From Marinoscillum sp040218045 (lineage in GTDB: Bacteria; Bacteroidota; Bacteroidia; Cytophagales; Cyclobacteriaceae), in contig JAVJQA010000004.1 of assembly GCA_040218045.1 (NCBI GenBank), forward strand, positions 66,502 through 130,501: a DNA stretch of 64,000 nucleotides. The letters are read 5' to 3'. Both the position numbers and the translations under genes were made by a program. Within the stretch, counting starts at the first letter, position 1, and each line of letters begins with the position of its first letter. Positions 16,245-25,610 of the stretch are shown here, piece after piece. The notes under the pieces were generated by a model that was not told where the DNA came from, did not search any database, and worked only from the letters and a program-made list of their open reading frames with translations.

Positions 16245-18347
16245 TCAAAAAAGTTTGGCAGCTAAAGCTCCTTCTCTTTTCACCTTGTAGAACTCTTTAT
16301 GAATATTGAATGGTTTTTCATCACCCAGCTCTACTGGAGTAAATGATCCGTCCTCATTCATTTCGTAAGAGTTGACATTATCCTTAAGGTTGAAAGTAAG
16401 AATATTGATAGCCTGCTGCTTCAGGAGAATGTCATTAATCAAAAACAGTGACTCCAGCCGACTGTCAAATGATCTCACCATCAGGTCAGCACTTCCTGAA
16501 TACACCAACGGGTTACCTTGGTTGTGGAAGTAATAAATGCGGCTGTGCTCCAGGTAATCCCCCACGATGGAACGAACCGTGATGTTTTCACTTAAACCAG
16601 GCCTACCTGGTCTGATGCAGCAAATTCCTCGAACAATGAGCTTGATATTTACTCCAGAGCGAGAAGCTGAGTAGAGGGCCATAATAGTATCACTATCCTG
16701 TAGCGAATTGACCTTCACTACAATGCCAGCAGGTAATCCATTTTTTGCATTCTCTTCTTCGTTATGGATCAATTCGATCAACCGAACCCGCATCTCCCGT
16801 GGAGCAGTAATGAGATTTTCATAGCGATCAGGCACCGAATGACCAGTGATTACATTGAAGAATTCCTGAACATCGTTGGCATAGCCTTCATTGGAAGACA
16901 TCAACCCAATATCTGTATAGAGTCTTGCAGTATCTTCGTTGTAATTGCCACTTGACATGTGGACAAATCGTCTCACCTTTTCACCTTCCCTTCGAACTAT
17001 CAAAAGAAGTTTGGTGTGTGTCTTCAGCATTCCCACTCCATATATCACAAAACACCCTGCCTTTTGCAAACGCTGGGCCTCTTTCATGTTATTCTCTTCA
17101 TCAAACCTTGCTTTCACTTCAAACAACACCGAAACGTGCTTTCCATTTTCGGCGGCATTGAGCAATGCAGAAACGATCCTTGAGTTTTTCGCCAATCGAT
17201 AAATGGTCAATTTGATAGACAGGACATTCGGGTCATCTGCAGCCTGATCTAGCAGGTCAAGAAGTGGATCTATACTGTTATAGGGATGATGCAACAAGAT
17301 GTCCCGATCCTTGAGAATCTTAAACATATTTTGATCCTCATATTCAGCCATGCTTATTGGAGGAACTGGCTTTGGTGTTTCAAGCACACGATCTTTAAAC
17401 TCATCGTGTTTCACAATCTGCCAAAGGCCACCATAGTCCATCAGTCCCCCGCTAGGTACTTCAATGATGTTGTCATCATCGATATCGTACTTAAGCTTCA
17501 ACTGACGAAGCAGCCACTTGTCATAAGTAGACTCTACTTCCATTCGCACCACCCTCCCGGTCTTTCTTGTTTTCAGCTTTTTCTTCATCTCTTCGATGAA
17601 GTTGGCCTCCATGTCTTCCGACTCTTCCAGGGTAAAGTCTCCATTCCGGGTTACCCGAAAGAGCGTTTTAGAAATGATTACAACGTTCTTGAATATTTCA
17701 TCGATATGCTGACGAACAACCTCCTCAATCGGGACAAATATCACTTTGTCCTTACGCTCCATTTCATAAAACCTTGGTAGGTTTTGCGGAATCTGGATGA
17801 AGGACATTTTTTTCTTCTCTTTCTGATCTTGTGTTTTTGTGACCACACCAAAAATCAGGATGTTATTCATCAGCACCGGGAAAGAGTGATAGGTGTCATA
17901 TACCATTGGTGTAAGCATGGGGAATACGATTTTCTCAAAATAGTTGCTTACGCGCTCCTTCTCACGCTTCTGAAGTCTGTCAAATGGAAGTATCTCAAAG
18001 TCATTTTCACTTGCTTCTGATTTCAATGAATTGACAAAATGTTCATGCTGCACTCTGGTAAACTCTTTATAGTCGTGCAACAATTTCCGCTTGAAGGGCA
18101 CCACACGCAGACCGCTATAATCAATACGGTCTTTTCCATAGTCCAGATAGTTGTACAAACTACCTACCCTGATCATAAAAAATTCATCAGCATTGGACGC
18201 AGTTATGGCCACAAATTTCAATCGATCATACAGGCTCCGTCCCTCCTTCATCGACTGATCAAGCACTCGATAATTGAAATGCAACCAGCTCAAATCACGG
18301 CTGATCAAATCACTTTGCTGTATTAAATGATCGTATTTTTCTATCAT
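16245..18347 (-). CDS. ppk1: Polyphosphate kinase 1
   Basis: A 700-residue protein of normal length for PPK1, which reversibly polymerises the terminal phosphate of ATP into polyphosphate. The N-terminal domain starts ISRDLSWLHFNYRVLDQS and contains ASNADEFFMIRVGSL. The two catalytic phospholipase-D-like domains carry GVGMLKTHTKLLLIV (autophosphorylated His near 442), VHMSSGNYNEDTARLYTDIG, GICCIRPG and LEHSRIYYFHNQG (second catalytic His near 594). All expected motifs are intact. The cupin gene follows at 3 bases. Upstream, TAGTATTTTG is close to but not an exact TAnnTTTG element. Confidence 0.97.
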   Translation of the reverse strand: MIEKYDHLIQQSDLISRDLSWLHFNYRVLDQSMKEGRSLYDRLKFVAITASNADEFFMIRVGSLYNYLDYGKDRIDYSGLRVVPFKRKLLHDYKEFTRVQHEHFVNSLKSEASENDFEILPFDRLQKREKERVSNYFEKIVFPMLTPMVYDTYHSFPVLMNNILIFGVVTKTQDQKEKKKMSFIQIPQNLPRFYEMERKDKVIFVPIEEVVRQHIDEIFKNVVIISKTLFRVTRNGDFTLEESEDMEANFIEEMKKKLKTRKTGRVVRMEVESTYDKWLLRQLKLKYDIDDDNIIEVPSGGLMDYGGLWQIVKHDEFKDRVLETPKPVPPISMAEYEDQNMFKILKDRDILLHHPYNSIDPLLDLLDQAADDPNVLSIKLTIYRLAKNSRIVSALLNAAENGKHVSVLFEVKARFDEENNMKEAQRLQKAGCFVIYGVGMLKTHTKLLLIVRREGEKVRRFVHMSSGNYNEDTARLYTDIGLMSSNEGYANDVQEFFNVITGHSVPDRYENLITAPREMRVRLIELIHNEEENAKNGLPAGIVVKVNSLQDSDTIMALYSASRSGVNIKLIVRGICCIRPGRPGLSENITVRSIVGDYLEHSRIYYFHNQGNPLVYSGSADLMVRSFDSRLESLFLINDILLKQQAINILTFNLKDNVNSYEMNEDGSFTPVELGDEKPFNIHKEFYKVKREGALAAKLF

Positions 18348-18472
18348 ATTGGTATCAAAAAAAGTCTTTTCGAGTGAGATTGTTTAACACGCCCTCAAAA
18401 TACTACAGGAAGAAAGGAAATCGCAAATTAATCTTTCAGTATCCATACAGACCTGACTTGAATAAGATCAAC

Positions 18473-18502
18473 AAAAAAATCCCTGACCAAAGACCAGGGA
18501 TT
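18473..18502 (-). terminator. Rho-independent terminator of mdh
   Basis: Read on the minus strand, AATCCCTG and CAGGGATT form an 8-bp stem with a 9-base loop followed directly by a run of seven T. It lies 29 bases after the mdh stop codon. Confidence 0.85.
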
Positions 18503-18530
18503 TCTATTGTATGTATTGTATTTGAATTCT

Positions 18531-19451
18531 TTACAGCAATCCGTTGGTCTTCTTTACTGCTTCGGCACTTTCGGCTATTTGGGCTTTCTCTGCATCGTCA
18601 AGCTCGATTTCCACAATCTCTTCGATTCCGTTTCTACCAATAATAGAAGGCACACCTATGCAGATATCACTTAAACCATACTCACCTTCCAATAGGCACG
18701 AGCAAGGGAACATTTTCTTGGTATCACAAGCTATTGCCTGAACCATGGCAGAAACTGCTGCTCCTGGTGCATACCATGCAGAAGTTCCCAGGAGTTTAGT
18801 TAAAGTAGCTCCACCTACTTTAGTCTCTTCCTTCACATACTCCATCTTGTCAGCACTCAAAAACTTGGAGACTGGCACACTATTTCTTGTAGCTAACCTT
18901 GTCAAAGGAATCATCCCAGTATCGCTGTGACCACCGATCACCATACCATCTACGTCAGATGCAGGACATCCCAACGCCTCGGACAATCTGTACTTGAAGC
19001 GAGCAGAGTCCAACGCTCCGCCCATTCCGATAATTCTGTTTTTCGGAAGGCCTGTCGCTTTATGGGCCAGATAGGTCATCGTATCCATTGGATTGGACAC
19101 TACAATGATGATCACATTTGGAGAATGTTTGATGAGGTTTTCAGCAACAGATTTTACAATTCCTGCATTGGTTGAGATCAATTCTTCTCTTGTCATCCCT
19201 GGTTTTCTAGGAATACCTGAAGTAATCACTGCGATATGGCTATCAGCAGTTTTGGCGTAATCGTTGGTAGTACCAGTGATTTTTGTATCGAAGCTATTGA
19301 GAGAAGCTGTCTGCATCAAGTCCATAGCTTTGCCTTCAGCAAAACCTTCCTTGATGTCAATAAGAACCACCTCAGATGCGAAATCTTTGATGGCAATATA
19401 TTCAGCGCAACTTGCACCTACGGCACCTGCACCTACCACGGTCACTTTCAT
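18531..19451 (-). CDS. mdh: Malate dehydrogenase, LDH-like type
   Basis: A 306-residue NAD-dependent malate dehydrogenase of the citric acid cycle. GAGAVGASCAEY is the dinucleotide fold; VLIDIKEGFAEGKAMDL gives the Asp that prefers NAD; GIPRKPGMTREEL holds the substrate Arg residues; VSNPMDTMTYLA and GGHSDTGMIPL include the catalytic Asp/His pair (His near 173). The Ser in GGHSD and the overall length match the LDH-like MDH group found in Bacteroidota. It is monocistronic: its own consensus promoter lies upstream and a hairpin terminator follows. Confidence 0.97.
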   Translation of the reverse strand: MKVTVVGAGAVGASCAEYIAIKDFASEVVLIDIKEGFAEGKAMDLMQTASLNSFDTKITGTTNDYAKTADSHIAVITSGIPRKPGMTREELISTNAGIVKSVAENLIKHSPNVIIIVVSNPMDTMTYLAHKATGLPKNRIIGMGGALDSARFKYRLSEALGCPASDVDGMVIGGHSDTGMIPLTRLATRNSVPVSKFLSADKMEYVKEETKVGGATLTKLLGTSAWYAPGAAVSAMVQAIACDTKKMFPCSCLLEGEYGLSDICIGVPSIIGRNGIEEIVEIELDDAEKAQIAESAEAVKKTNGLL

Positions 19452-19488
19452 ATGATATTGATATTTAGGAGTTGAAAAATATGATGCT

Positions 19489-19519
19489 CAAAACTACTAC
19501 CCAATTGCCGAATAGCAAA
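19489..19519 (-). promoter_or_regulatory. Bacteroidota-type promoter of mdh
   Basis: On the minus strand TTTG (19519-19516), 19 bases, then TAGTTTTG (19496-19489) match the Bacteroidota -33/-7 pattern TTTG-N19-21-TAnnTTTG exactly. It leaves a leader of about 30 bases before the mdh ATG. Confidence 0.75.
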
Positions 19520-19566
19520 GTTTTGAGGGTCAAACACTGGAATGTCACAAAATCCTGAGCAATCAA

Positions 19567-20094
19567 CTATAATTTCAAATCGGTATAGACCGTATTTAAG
19601 TCAAAAAACCCAAGAGAAGATTTATAAGTTTTGAAGAGGTTGTTGGTGTACTCGTTGTAAGTCTCAGCAAAAGCGGTCATGATTTTCGCTCTGATCGGAG
19701 GGTGATCGTTCATTACTTCCAACAGGTTGGCCTTTGGAATTACGTAGAGCTCTGCATCTTCGGTCATCACAATGGCCGTGTATATTCTTTTTGTCCCGCT
19801 AAGCACCGCGTTATCACCAAAGAGTTTGCCACTTCTCAAGGTCATTAACTTCTCAAATCCATCACGTATATCGAGGTTAAGCGTGACAATCCCGGATTTC
19901 ACAATGTATATCGCCTGGCTGGGATCTCCGGTAAAAAAAGCGACTTCATTTTGATTATACTTTCTGGAGTACAAATAAGGTGTGAAGTGTGATAATTCAT
20001 CATCACCAAGCTTTTCAAAGAGTCTGTTCTTTCTCAAAAAATTGAAAAGTAAAAGCTCCTCTTCCGAATATTTCTTTTTGAAAAATCTAAACAT
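19567..20094 (-). CDS. Cyclic-nucleotide-binding-domain protein without a DNA-binding domain
   Basis: A 175-residue protein that is almost entirely a Crp-type cNMP-binding beta-roll (about residues 20-140: LFEKLGDDELSHFTPYL, VAFFTGDPSQAIYIVKSGIV, LRSGKLFGDNAVLSGTKR) plus a short helical tail. There is no helix-turn-helix, so it is not a Crp/Fnr transcription factor. The phosphate-binding cassette GDNAVLSG lacks the Arg typical of true cAMP sites (canonical GE.ALL...R), so ligand binding is uncertain. Its start overlaps the tilS stop by 8 bases, so it is co-translated with tilS. Function unknown; a cyclic-nucleotide or other small-molecule sensor is possible. Confidence 0.8.
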   Translation of the reverse strand: MFRFFKKKYSEEELLLFNFLRKNRLFEKLGDDELSHFTPYLYSRKYNQNEVAFFTGDPSQAIYIVKSGIVTLNLDIRDGFEKLMTLRSGKLFGDNAVLSGTKRIYTAIVMTEDAELYVIPKANLLEVMNDHPPIRAKIMTAFAETYNEYTNNLFKTYKSSLGFFDLNTVYTDLKL

Positions 20095-21409
20095 GGCGGG
20101 AATATTGAATCTTCAACATATTGGTTGTAGCTGCGGTCACTTTGAACCGGTCATCAATCCTCAAACCTACAATCCAGACAATTTGATCACCTGATTCCAA
20201 AATGAGCACCTCCTTTTTCAATGTTACGGGAATTTTAGAATCAATCATAAAATCACTCACCTTTTTTTTACCCTTCATCCCCAGAGGTCGGAAACTATCT
20301 CCCTCCTTCCAATTCCTTAATTTCAAAGGAAATTTGATTCGATCAAAATCGAGGTAAGCAACATGCTTTCCATCTACCTCATAAGCATTCCCTTTAACCT
20401 GTTCGATCTCCAATTGAGCATCCGAAAACCTAATCAGTTCCGAATCTTCGGTAACCCATGCTTCAGCGAGTTCATTCGTGCTGTTTTCTTTAAGAAAAAG
20501 TTGATTTCTGTCTACATTGAGTAAGTGGGTAGTTGATGAGAAAGTGGCACCGGATGATCTTGATAAGATGGAGCCAAAAACATCTTTCACCTGTGAAAAT
20601 TGGAATCCATACGCTTTCAAAAACTCACTTAACAGCATCAGACTTCTGTCAGAGCCATCCAACCACTCCAATGCCAGTACCTGATGATTACCAACTTCTT
20701 TCATGTATTCCCACAACTGAGTGGCCGTTTCTTCCACAAGTTGAGCAGTGCCTTTTAACCTCATCTGTGTGTCGGTAAATGTGCCAAAAAGATTCGGATT
20801 AATAGCTTTCAATTCTGGGATTACAGCATTTCTGATTCTGTTCCTCTGATAATCCAACTTCTTATTGCTTTTATCTTCTCGCCATTCTACCCTATTTGCT
20901 TTCGCATAATCATACACTTCAGATTTAGAAGCAAAGAGTAACGGGCGTATCAACCTATCCTTTTTAGGTGCAATGCCAATCAGTCCATTTATACCAGTTC
21001 CCCTGGTCAAATTCAAAAGGACTGTTTCGAAATTATCATCCGCATTGTGCGCAGTGGCAACCAGGTCATAGCCATTTGCATCAAGCATCTCCTCAAAAAA
21101 CGAATAGCGGATTCTTCTAGCTACCATTTGAATGGATTCACTGGTCTTATATTCTGAAGATTTCACATGATGAACATGACAGGTTTTCTGATGTTTTCTA
21201 CACCATTTTTCTACCAGGGCCTGATCCATATCTGATTGAATGTCCCGAAGGTGATAATTCACATGGGCTACTGAAATATCAATCTTTGCTTTCAGAAAAA
21301 AATCAGCCATCACCATAGAATCAACACCTCCACTAAGAGCGAGTAGTACATGTGGCTGACCGTTCATTAGTCCCTGGTCTTTAATAAATGTTAAAAAACG
21401 ATCATACAT
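20087..21409 (-). CDS. tilS: tRNA(Ile)-lysidine synthase
   Basis: A 440-residue enzyme that converts C34 of the AUA-reading tRNA-Ile to lysidine using ATP and lysine. The PP-loop LLALSGGVDSMVMADFF lies near residues 21-37, followed by HVNYHLRD, ATAHNADDNFETVLLNLTRGTG and the EDKSNKKLDYQRNRIRN block; the C-terminal TilS domain ends with RPLGMKGKKKVSDFMIDSKIP. The start chosen is the Met at 21409, which puts the PP-loop at the usual distance from the N terminus; the open frame continues upstream to 21529, but that part overlaps the divergent OstA-like gene and is not family-like. Confidence 0.95.
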   Translation of the reverse strand: MYDRFLTFIKDQGLMNGQPHVLLALSGGVDSMVMADFFLKAKIDISVAHVNYHLRDIQSDMDQALVEKWCRKHQKTCHVHHVKSSEYKTSESIQMVARRIRYSFFEEMLDANGYDLVATAHNADDNFETVLLNLTRGTGINGLIGIAPKKDRLIRPLLFASKSEVYDYAKANRVEWREDKSNKKLDYQRNRIRNAVIPELKAINPNLFGTFTDTQMRLKGTAQLVEETATQLWEYMKEVGNHQVLALEWLDGSDRSLMLLSEFLKAYGFQFSQVKDVFGSILSRSSGATFSSTTHLLNVDRNQLFLKENSTNELAEAWVTEDSELIRFSDAQLEIEQVKGNAYEVDGKHVAYLDFDRIKFPLKLRNWKEGDSFRPLGMKGKKKVSDFMIDSKIPVTLKKEVLILESGDQIVWIVGLRIDDRFKVTAATTNMLKIQYSRHV

Positions 21410-21442
21410 AATTAGTTGGCTAATGCTATCGTTTAGAAATAT

Positions 21443-21450
21443 TAGCTTTG
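21443..21450 (+). promoter_or_regulatory. TAnnTTTG -7 element of the OstA-like gene
   Basis: TAGCTTTG matches the Bacteroidota -7 consensus, only 7 bases before the ATG at 21458, implying a very short leader. No good -33 TTTG is seen; GTTG at 21415-21418 is 24 bases away. Confidence 0.5.
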
Positions 21451-21457
21451 CACGCTC

Positions 21458-23221
21458 ATGTTCAAGATACTGCAATATTATATAATCCTTCTTATCATTT
21501 TGGCAACCATCCCAATGGCTTATAGCCAAAATGGAAAGCGCATCAAATATGAAGCAGAAGGTTCTTTGGAGTATGGTAAACGTGGAGATGAACGATACAG
21601 AAAGCTTATTGACAAGGTGGTATTCACGCAGGAATCAACAACAGTCTATTGCGACAGTTCCTTGTTTTTTTCGAAGCGCAATACCATGGAAGCTTTTGGA
21701 CATGTAAAGATTGTTGATGAATCAACTACTATTACCTCACGAAAACTCATCTACGAAGGAGATAATCGGATGGCGAGGCTCAGAGAAAATGTTGTTTATA
21801 CAGAAGGTGAGCGCAAACTGTATACAGATTTTCTGGACTATGACCTGGATGGTGAAATAGCCAACTACTTCAACAAAGGCAAGCTGATTGACTCCACGAA
21901 TGTACTGACGAGTAAAATCGGGTATTATTTCGCTAAGGATAATTATGCCCAATTCTACACCAATGTGGTACTGGTCGCGCCGGACTTTACTTTAAAAACG
22001 GACACCCTGAAGTACAACACTATTACCAAAGTGGCTTACACTTATGGCCCCACGGAAATCATCAATAAAGAAGAAGGCACTACACTGTATGCAAAAGGTG
22101 GAGAGTTTAGGACCGAGATTGATGAATCCGATTTTGTGTATGGTGAAATTGAAACAGAGGATTATTATCTGGAGGGTGACGAATTATACTTTGACGATCT
22201 CAAGAAGTACTACAAGGCTGTAAAAAACGTGAAGATGACGGCCAAAAACGATGATGTGATCATCACAGGAGATGAAGGGTTTTATGACAGAAGAAATGGC
22301 ATTTCCAAAGTTTACGGAAACCCCTTGATGAAACGTGTATTAGAAGCTGATACTTTCTATCTGGCTGCTGACACCCTTGTTGCTATTGAGAGTGATTATG
22401 ATTCACTCAAAAGAATCCTGGCATACCAGGACATTAAGATTTTCAAGAAAGGCCTGCAGGGAATTGCTGATTCCATGGCTTATTTTATGCAGGATTCAGT
22501 GATTTTCTTCTACAATGACCCAGTGATGTGGAACAATAAAAACCAGATCACTGCAGACACCATCAATCTGGAAATCTCTGAAAATGAAATGAAGAAAATG
22601 AACCTTCAAACCAATTCGTTCCTCGTCTCAGAAGACTCCATACATAACTTCAACCAGATTAAAGGTAGGGACATGGAGGCCTATTTCAAGGATAATCAAA
22701 TTGACCGAATTGATGTCAATGGCAATGGGGAAATACTGTATTTCGCACTGGAAGAAGGAGATTCTGTACTCATGGGCATGAATAAAATCTTCTGTGCGTC
22801 CATGCAGATACGTTTCAAAGACCAAAAACTGTCAAGTTTCTCAGTATACACCAATCCTGAGGCGCAGTTTATTCCTCCACATGAGCTCACCCAGGAAGCC
22901 AGACGATTAACCAATTTTTCCTGGCGTGAACCTGAGCGGCCAACACTGTTTACCGTGGCACCATATTTGGATCCCAATTATGATCCGTCTAAAGTAATTG
23001 AAAACACTGATGAGGTCGAAAATAAGAAGAGCGCAGAAGGTCCAATGAAGCACTTGCCTGAATCAGTAAAAAACAGGATCAAAAATCAACCGTCAGAAAA
23101 ATCAACGAAAATTCAAAAACCAAACAGTAAATCCACATTACCAAAACAAAGCAGTGGAACTATTGATCAAAATATTAGAAAACCATCCCAGGTTAATAGG
23201 GATGATGGAATTCCGCTTTAA
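21458..23221 (+). CDS. OstA-like protein, probable LPS-transport/envelope biogenesis protein
   Basis: A 587-residue secreted protein with a signal peptide (residues 1-23, ending AYSQ). It is built from LptA/OstA-type beta-jellyroll repeats: KVVFTQESTTVYCDSSLFF, AFGHVKIVDESTTITSRKLIYEG, LRENVVYTEGERKLYTDFLDYD, KIGYYF and later similar strands to about residue 490. The last 70 residues are Lys/Pro/Ser-rich and disordered. In Bacteroidota this protein stands for part of the bridge that moves lipopolysaccharide to the outer membrane. It starts the block leading into bamD, another envelope-assembly gene 42 bases downstream. The role is known only by homology to LptA/LptD N-terminal domains. Confidence 0.87.
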   Translation: MFKILQYYIILLIILATIPMAYSQNGKRIKYEAEGSLEYGKRGDERYRKLIDKVVFTQESTTVYCDSSLFFSKRNTMEAFGHVKIVDESTTITSRKLIYEGDNRMARLRENVVYTEGERKLYTDFLDYDLDGEIANYFNKGKLIDSTNVLTSKIGYYFAKDNYAQFYTNVVLVAPDFTLKTDTLKYNTITKVAYTYGPTEIINKEEGTTLYAKGGEFRTEIDESDFVYGEIETEDYYLEGDELYFDDLKKYYKAVKNVKMTAKNDDVIITGDEGFYDRRNGISKVYGNPLMKRVLEADTFYLAADTLVAIESDYDSLKRILAYQDIKIFKKGLQGIADSMAYFMQDSVIFFYNDPVMWNNKNQITADTINLEISENEMKKMNLQTNSFLVSEDSIHNFNQIKGRDMEAYFKDNQIDRIDVNGNGEILYFALEEGDSVLMGMNKIFCASMQIRFKDQKLSSFSVYTNPEAQFIPPHELTQEARRLTNFSWREPERPTLFTVAPYLDPNYDPSKVIENTDEVENKKSAEGPMKHLPESVKNRIKNQPSEKSTKIQKPNSKSTLPKQSSGTIDQNIRKPSQVNRDDGIPL

Positions 23222-23247
23222 TTCCTATTGTTATTCCATTAAGTTTG
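23217..23247 (+). promoter_or_regulatory. Candidate promoter of bamD-rpoZ-coaBC
   Basis: TTTA (23217-23220), 19 bases, then TAAGTTTG (23240-23247): an exact -7 and a three-of-four -33 in the Bacteroidota pattern. It ends 16 bases before the bamD ATG, so the block can be transcribed separately from the OstA-like gene. Confidence 0.6.
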
Positions 23248-23263
23248 CGTCCAATTTAGAAAT

Positions 23264-24085
23264 ATGCAGAGAGTACTAAGAAATATTATCCTAATCACAG
23301 TAATCATTGGCAGTGCTGCTTGTACCAAATTCAGAAAGTTGCAAAAGAATGGTGACTGGAAAGTAAAGTATGAAGCTGCACTGAACTATTATGAAAAGAA
23401 GGATTATTATAGATCCAATGTATTGCTGGAAGAAATCCTACCAATAATCAGAGGTACCGAGGAAGCAGAAAAAGCCAATTTCATCTATGCTTATACCTAT
23501 TTCTATCAAAAGCAATACATTCTGAGTGCACATTACTTCAAACTCTTTACTGATGTGTATGGGAGAAGTTCCTACATGGAAGAAGCCAGTTATATGTATG
23601 CTTACTCTCAATATAAACAATCCCCACAACCAAGTCTTGACCAAACTAGTACCTATGAAGCCCTGGCCGCACTCCAAACTTTTATCAACAAATATCCGGC
23701 ATCCACAAGAGCTGATGAAGCTGACGAACTGATCAATGAGCTTCAGGTCAAATTAGAAAAAAAGGCCTACGAAAACGCGAAACTTTACTATCAACTTAGA
23801 AGATTTAAAGCTGCGATTATCGCTTTTGACAACTTCAAATATGATTATCCGGATTCGAAATACAATGAAGAGATGGCCTATTTGGCCATCGAAACGGCTT
23901 TTGATCTTGCCGAGGTTAGTATCAGGTCTAAACAAGAAGAACGATATACTGAGGTAGCGAATCGATATGAGAAATTCGTTGATCAATGGCCGAACAGTAA
24001 ATATCTAAAAGAAGCAGAGGTATTTTATGCGGAAAGCATAGAACAATTAACTACCTTTGCCGATCAAAATAACCAGAATCAATAA
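23264..24085 (+). CDS. bamD: Outer membrane protein assembly factor BamD
   Basis: A 273-residue lipoprotein with lipobox SAAC (Cys20). The rest is five TPR-like helical pairs: YEAALNYYEKKDYYRSNVLLEEIL, AEKANFIYAYTYFYQKQYILSAHYFKLF, SYMYAYSQYKQSPQPSLDQTSTYEAL, AKLYYQLRRFKAAIIAFDNF and AEVFYAESIEQL. The KQSP.P.LDQ segment is a BamD hallmark. It works with BamA at the outer membrane to insert beta-barrel proteins. It heads the conserved order bamD-rpoZ-coaBC, with 6 bases to rpoZ. Confidence 0.95.
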   Translation: MQRVLRNIILITVIIGSAACTKFRKLQKNGDWKVKYEAALNYYEKKDYYRSNVLLEEILPIIRGTEEAEKANFIYAYTYFYQKQYILSAHYFKLFTDVYGRSSYMEEASYMYAYSQYKQSPQPSLDQTSTYEALAALQTFINKYPASTRADEADELINELQVKLEKKAYENAKLYYQLRRFKAAIIAFDNFKYDYPDSKYNEEMAYLAIETAFDLAEVSIRSKQEERYTEVANRYEKFVDQWPNSKYLKEAEVFYAESIEQLTTFADQNNQNQ

Positions 24086-24091
24086 AAGGAA

Positions 24092-24400
24092 ATGGCTACA
24101 AACGCATCTTTAATCACAAGAGATAACGAAAAAATAGCTGAGCCAAGTGGCAACATCTACGAGTCTCTTGTAGTAATTGGCAAAAGAGCAAGGCAAATTT
24201 CTGCTCAACAAAAAGAAGAGTTGAACTCAAAATTAGCTGAGTTTGCTTCTTCCGTAGACAACTTGGAAGAGATTTTCGAGAACAGAGAGCAAATAGAGAT
24301 CTCAAGATTTTATGAGAGAATGCCAAAGCCATCTACGGTAGCTGTAGAAGAGTTTTTGGATGGTAAAGTATCTTTCAGAGCTCCTGACGAAGAGGCTTAA
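24092..24400 (+). CDS. rpoZ: DNA-directed RNA polymerase omega subunit
   Basis: A 102-residue protein of the Bacteroidota omega type. The segment IYESLVVIGKRARQISAQQKEELNSKL is the RpoZ/Rpb6 core helix (conserved ARQI with preceding basic residues), followed by an acidic linker and the tail EEFLDGKVSFRAP. It aids folding and assembly of the beta-prime subunit. Placement between bamD and coaBC is the usual Bacteroidota arrangement and supports the call. The stop is 10 bases before the coaBC ATG. Confidence 0.92.
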   Translation: MATNASLITRDNEKIAEPSGNIYESLVVIGKRARQISAQQKEELNSKLAEFASSVDNLEEIFENREQIEISRFYERMPKPSTVAVEEFLDGKVSFRAPDEEA

Positions 24401-24410
24401 TTTACCAGCT

Positions 24411-25610
24411 ATGCTGGACGGAAAAAAAGTATTAGTAGCGGTTTGTGGCTCAATAGCAGCCTATAAAACCGCTTTTTTTGTGCGCTTACTGGTCAAGGCA
24501 GGTGCTGAAGTGCAGGTAATCATGACAGATAGTGCCAAAGACTTCATCACTCCGCTCACTCTTTCCACACTTTCTAAAAAACCAGCCCTTTCTTCTTTTG
24601 AAAAGAATGATCAAGGGGAATGGAACAACCATATAGAGTTGGGCCTTTGGGCAGACCTAATGGTAGTGGCTCCTATGAGTGCAAACACACTTTCAAAGTT
24701 TGCAAATGGTGGGTGTGACAACCTGGTCTCTGCCGTATACTTATCAGCCAGGTGCCCGGTGATGGTATGCCCGGCCATGGATCTGGACATGTACCAGCAT
24801 CCATCTGTAAGAGCCAACCTCAACCGTTTGAGTGATTTTGGAAATATCGTTGTTGATGCCGAAGATGGTGAATTGGCCAGTGGATTGTCTGGTGAAGGAC
24901 GTCTGGCAGAGCCTGAACATATTCTTCAACATGTCGTATCGCACTTTTCACTGAAACAGTCATTTGCTGGTAAGAAAGTAATGATGACCTCTGGCCCGAC
25001 GCATGAAGCCATAGATCCCGTGAGATTTATTGGCAACCACTCCACGGGCAAAATGGGGAAGTCTATTGCCATGGAACTAGCCAACCGGGGAGCCCAGGTC
25101 CAGTTCGTCTCCGGCCCGGCAGGTCATTACCCAAAGCATCCCTCTGTTCAGGTAACTAAAGTTACTTCAGCCGATGAAATGTATGAAGCAGCCCAGGCTT
25201 ACTTCCAGGAAGCCGATATTGCCATATTCACTGCGGCAGTGGCTGATTACAAACCAAAAACAGTAGCCAGTTCAAAAATCAAGAAGAAAGAAGATGATCT
25301 GGATATTGTGCTGGCACCAAATCCCGATATAGCCAAAGAGCTGGGAGCTATCAAAAAGAGCCAGTATACAGTGGGGTTTGCATTGGAAACGGACGAAGAG
25401 GAAAACAATGCAGTTATAAAACTGGAGAAAAAAAACCTGGATATGATTGTGCTCAATTCTCTAAACCACGAAGGAGCAGGTTTCGCCCATGATACTAACA
25501 AAGTTTCTATCTTTGATAGACATAATAATGTGACACATTTTGAGTTGAAGAGTAAGGCGGAAGTAGCCAAAGATCTTGTTGATCTACTTGATAAAGCACT
25601 CAATGGATAA
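24411..25610 (+). CDS. coaBC: Bifunctional phosphopantothenoylcysteine decarboxylase / phosphopantothenate-cysteine ligase
   Basis: A 399-residue bifunctional coenzyme A biosynthesis enzyme. The N-terminal flavoprotein CoaC half starts MLDGKKVLVAVCGSIAAYK and contains APMSANTLSKFANGGCDNL (the PASANT-type FMN loop) and PAMDLDMYQHPSV. The CoaB half holds MMTSGPTHEAIDPVRFIGNHSTGKMG, AAVADYKP and the nucleotide loop KIKKKEDDLDI...NPDI. The start is set at 24411 because the open frame upstream overlaps rpoZ and is not family-like. Its end overlaps the next gene by 8 bases. Confidence 0.96.
   Translation: MLDGKKVLVAVCGSIAAYKTAFFVRLLVKAGAEVQVIMTDSAKDFITPLTLSTLSKKPALSSFEKNDQGEWNNHIELGLWADLMVVAPMSANTLSKFANGGCDNLVSAVYLSARCPVMVCPAMDLDMYQHPSVRANLNRLSDFGNIVVDAEDGELASGLSGEGRLAEPEHILQHVVSHFSLKQSFAGKKVMMTSGPTHEAIDPVRFIGNHSTGKMGKSIAMELANRGAQVQFVSGPAGHYPKHPSVQVTKVTSADEMYEAAQAYFQEADIAIFTAAVADYKPKTVASSKIKKKEDDLDIVLAPNPDIAKELGAIKKSQYTVGFALETDEEENNAVIKLEKKNLDMIVLNSLNHEGAGFAHDTNKVSIFDRHNNVTHFELKSKAEVAKDLVDLLDKALNG

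Noticed and set aside
21410..21529. N-terminal extension of tilS to 21529
   Set aside because: It overlaps the divergent OstA-like gene and its promoter, and the PP-loop would be too far from the start.
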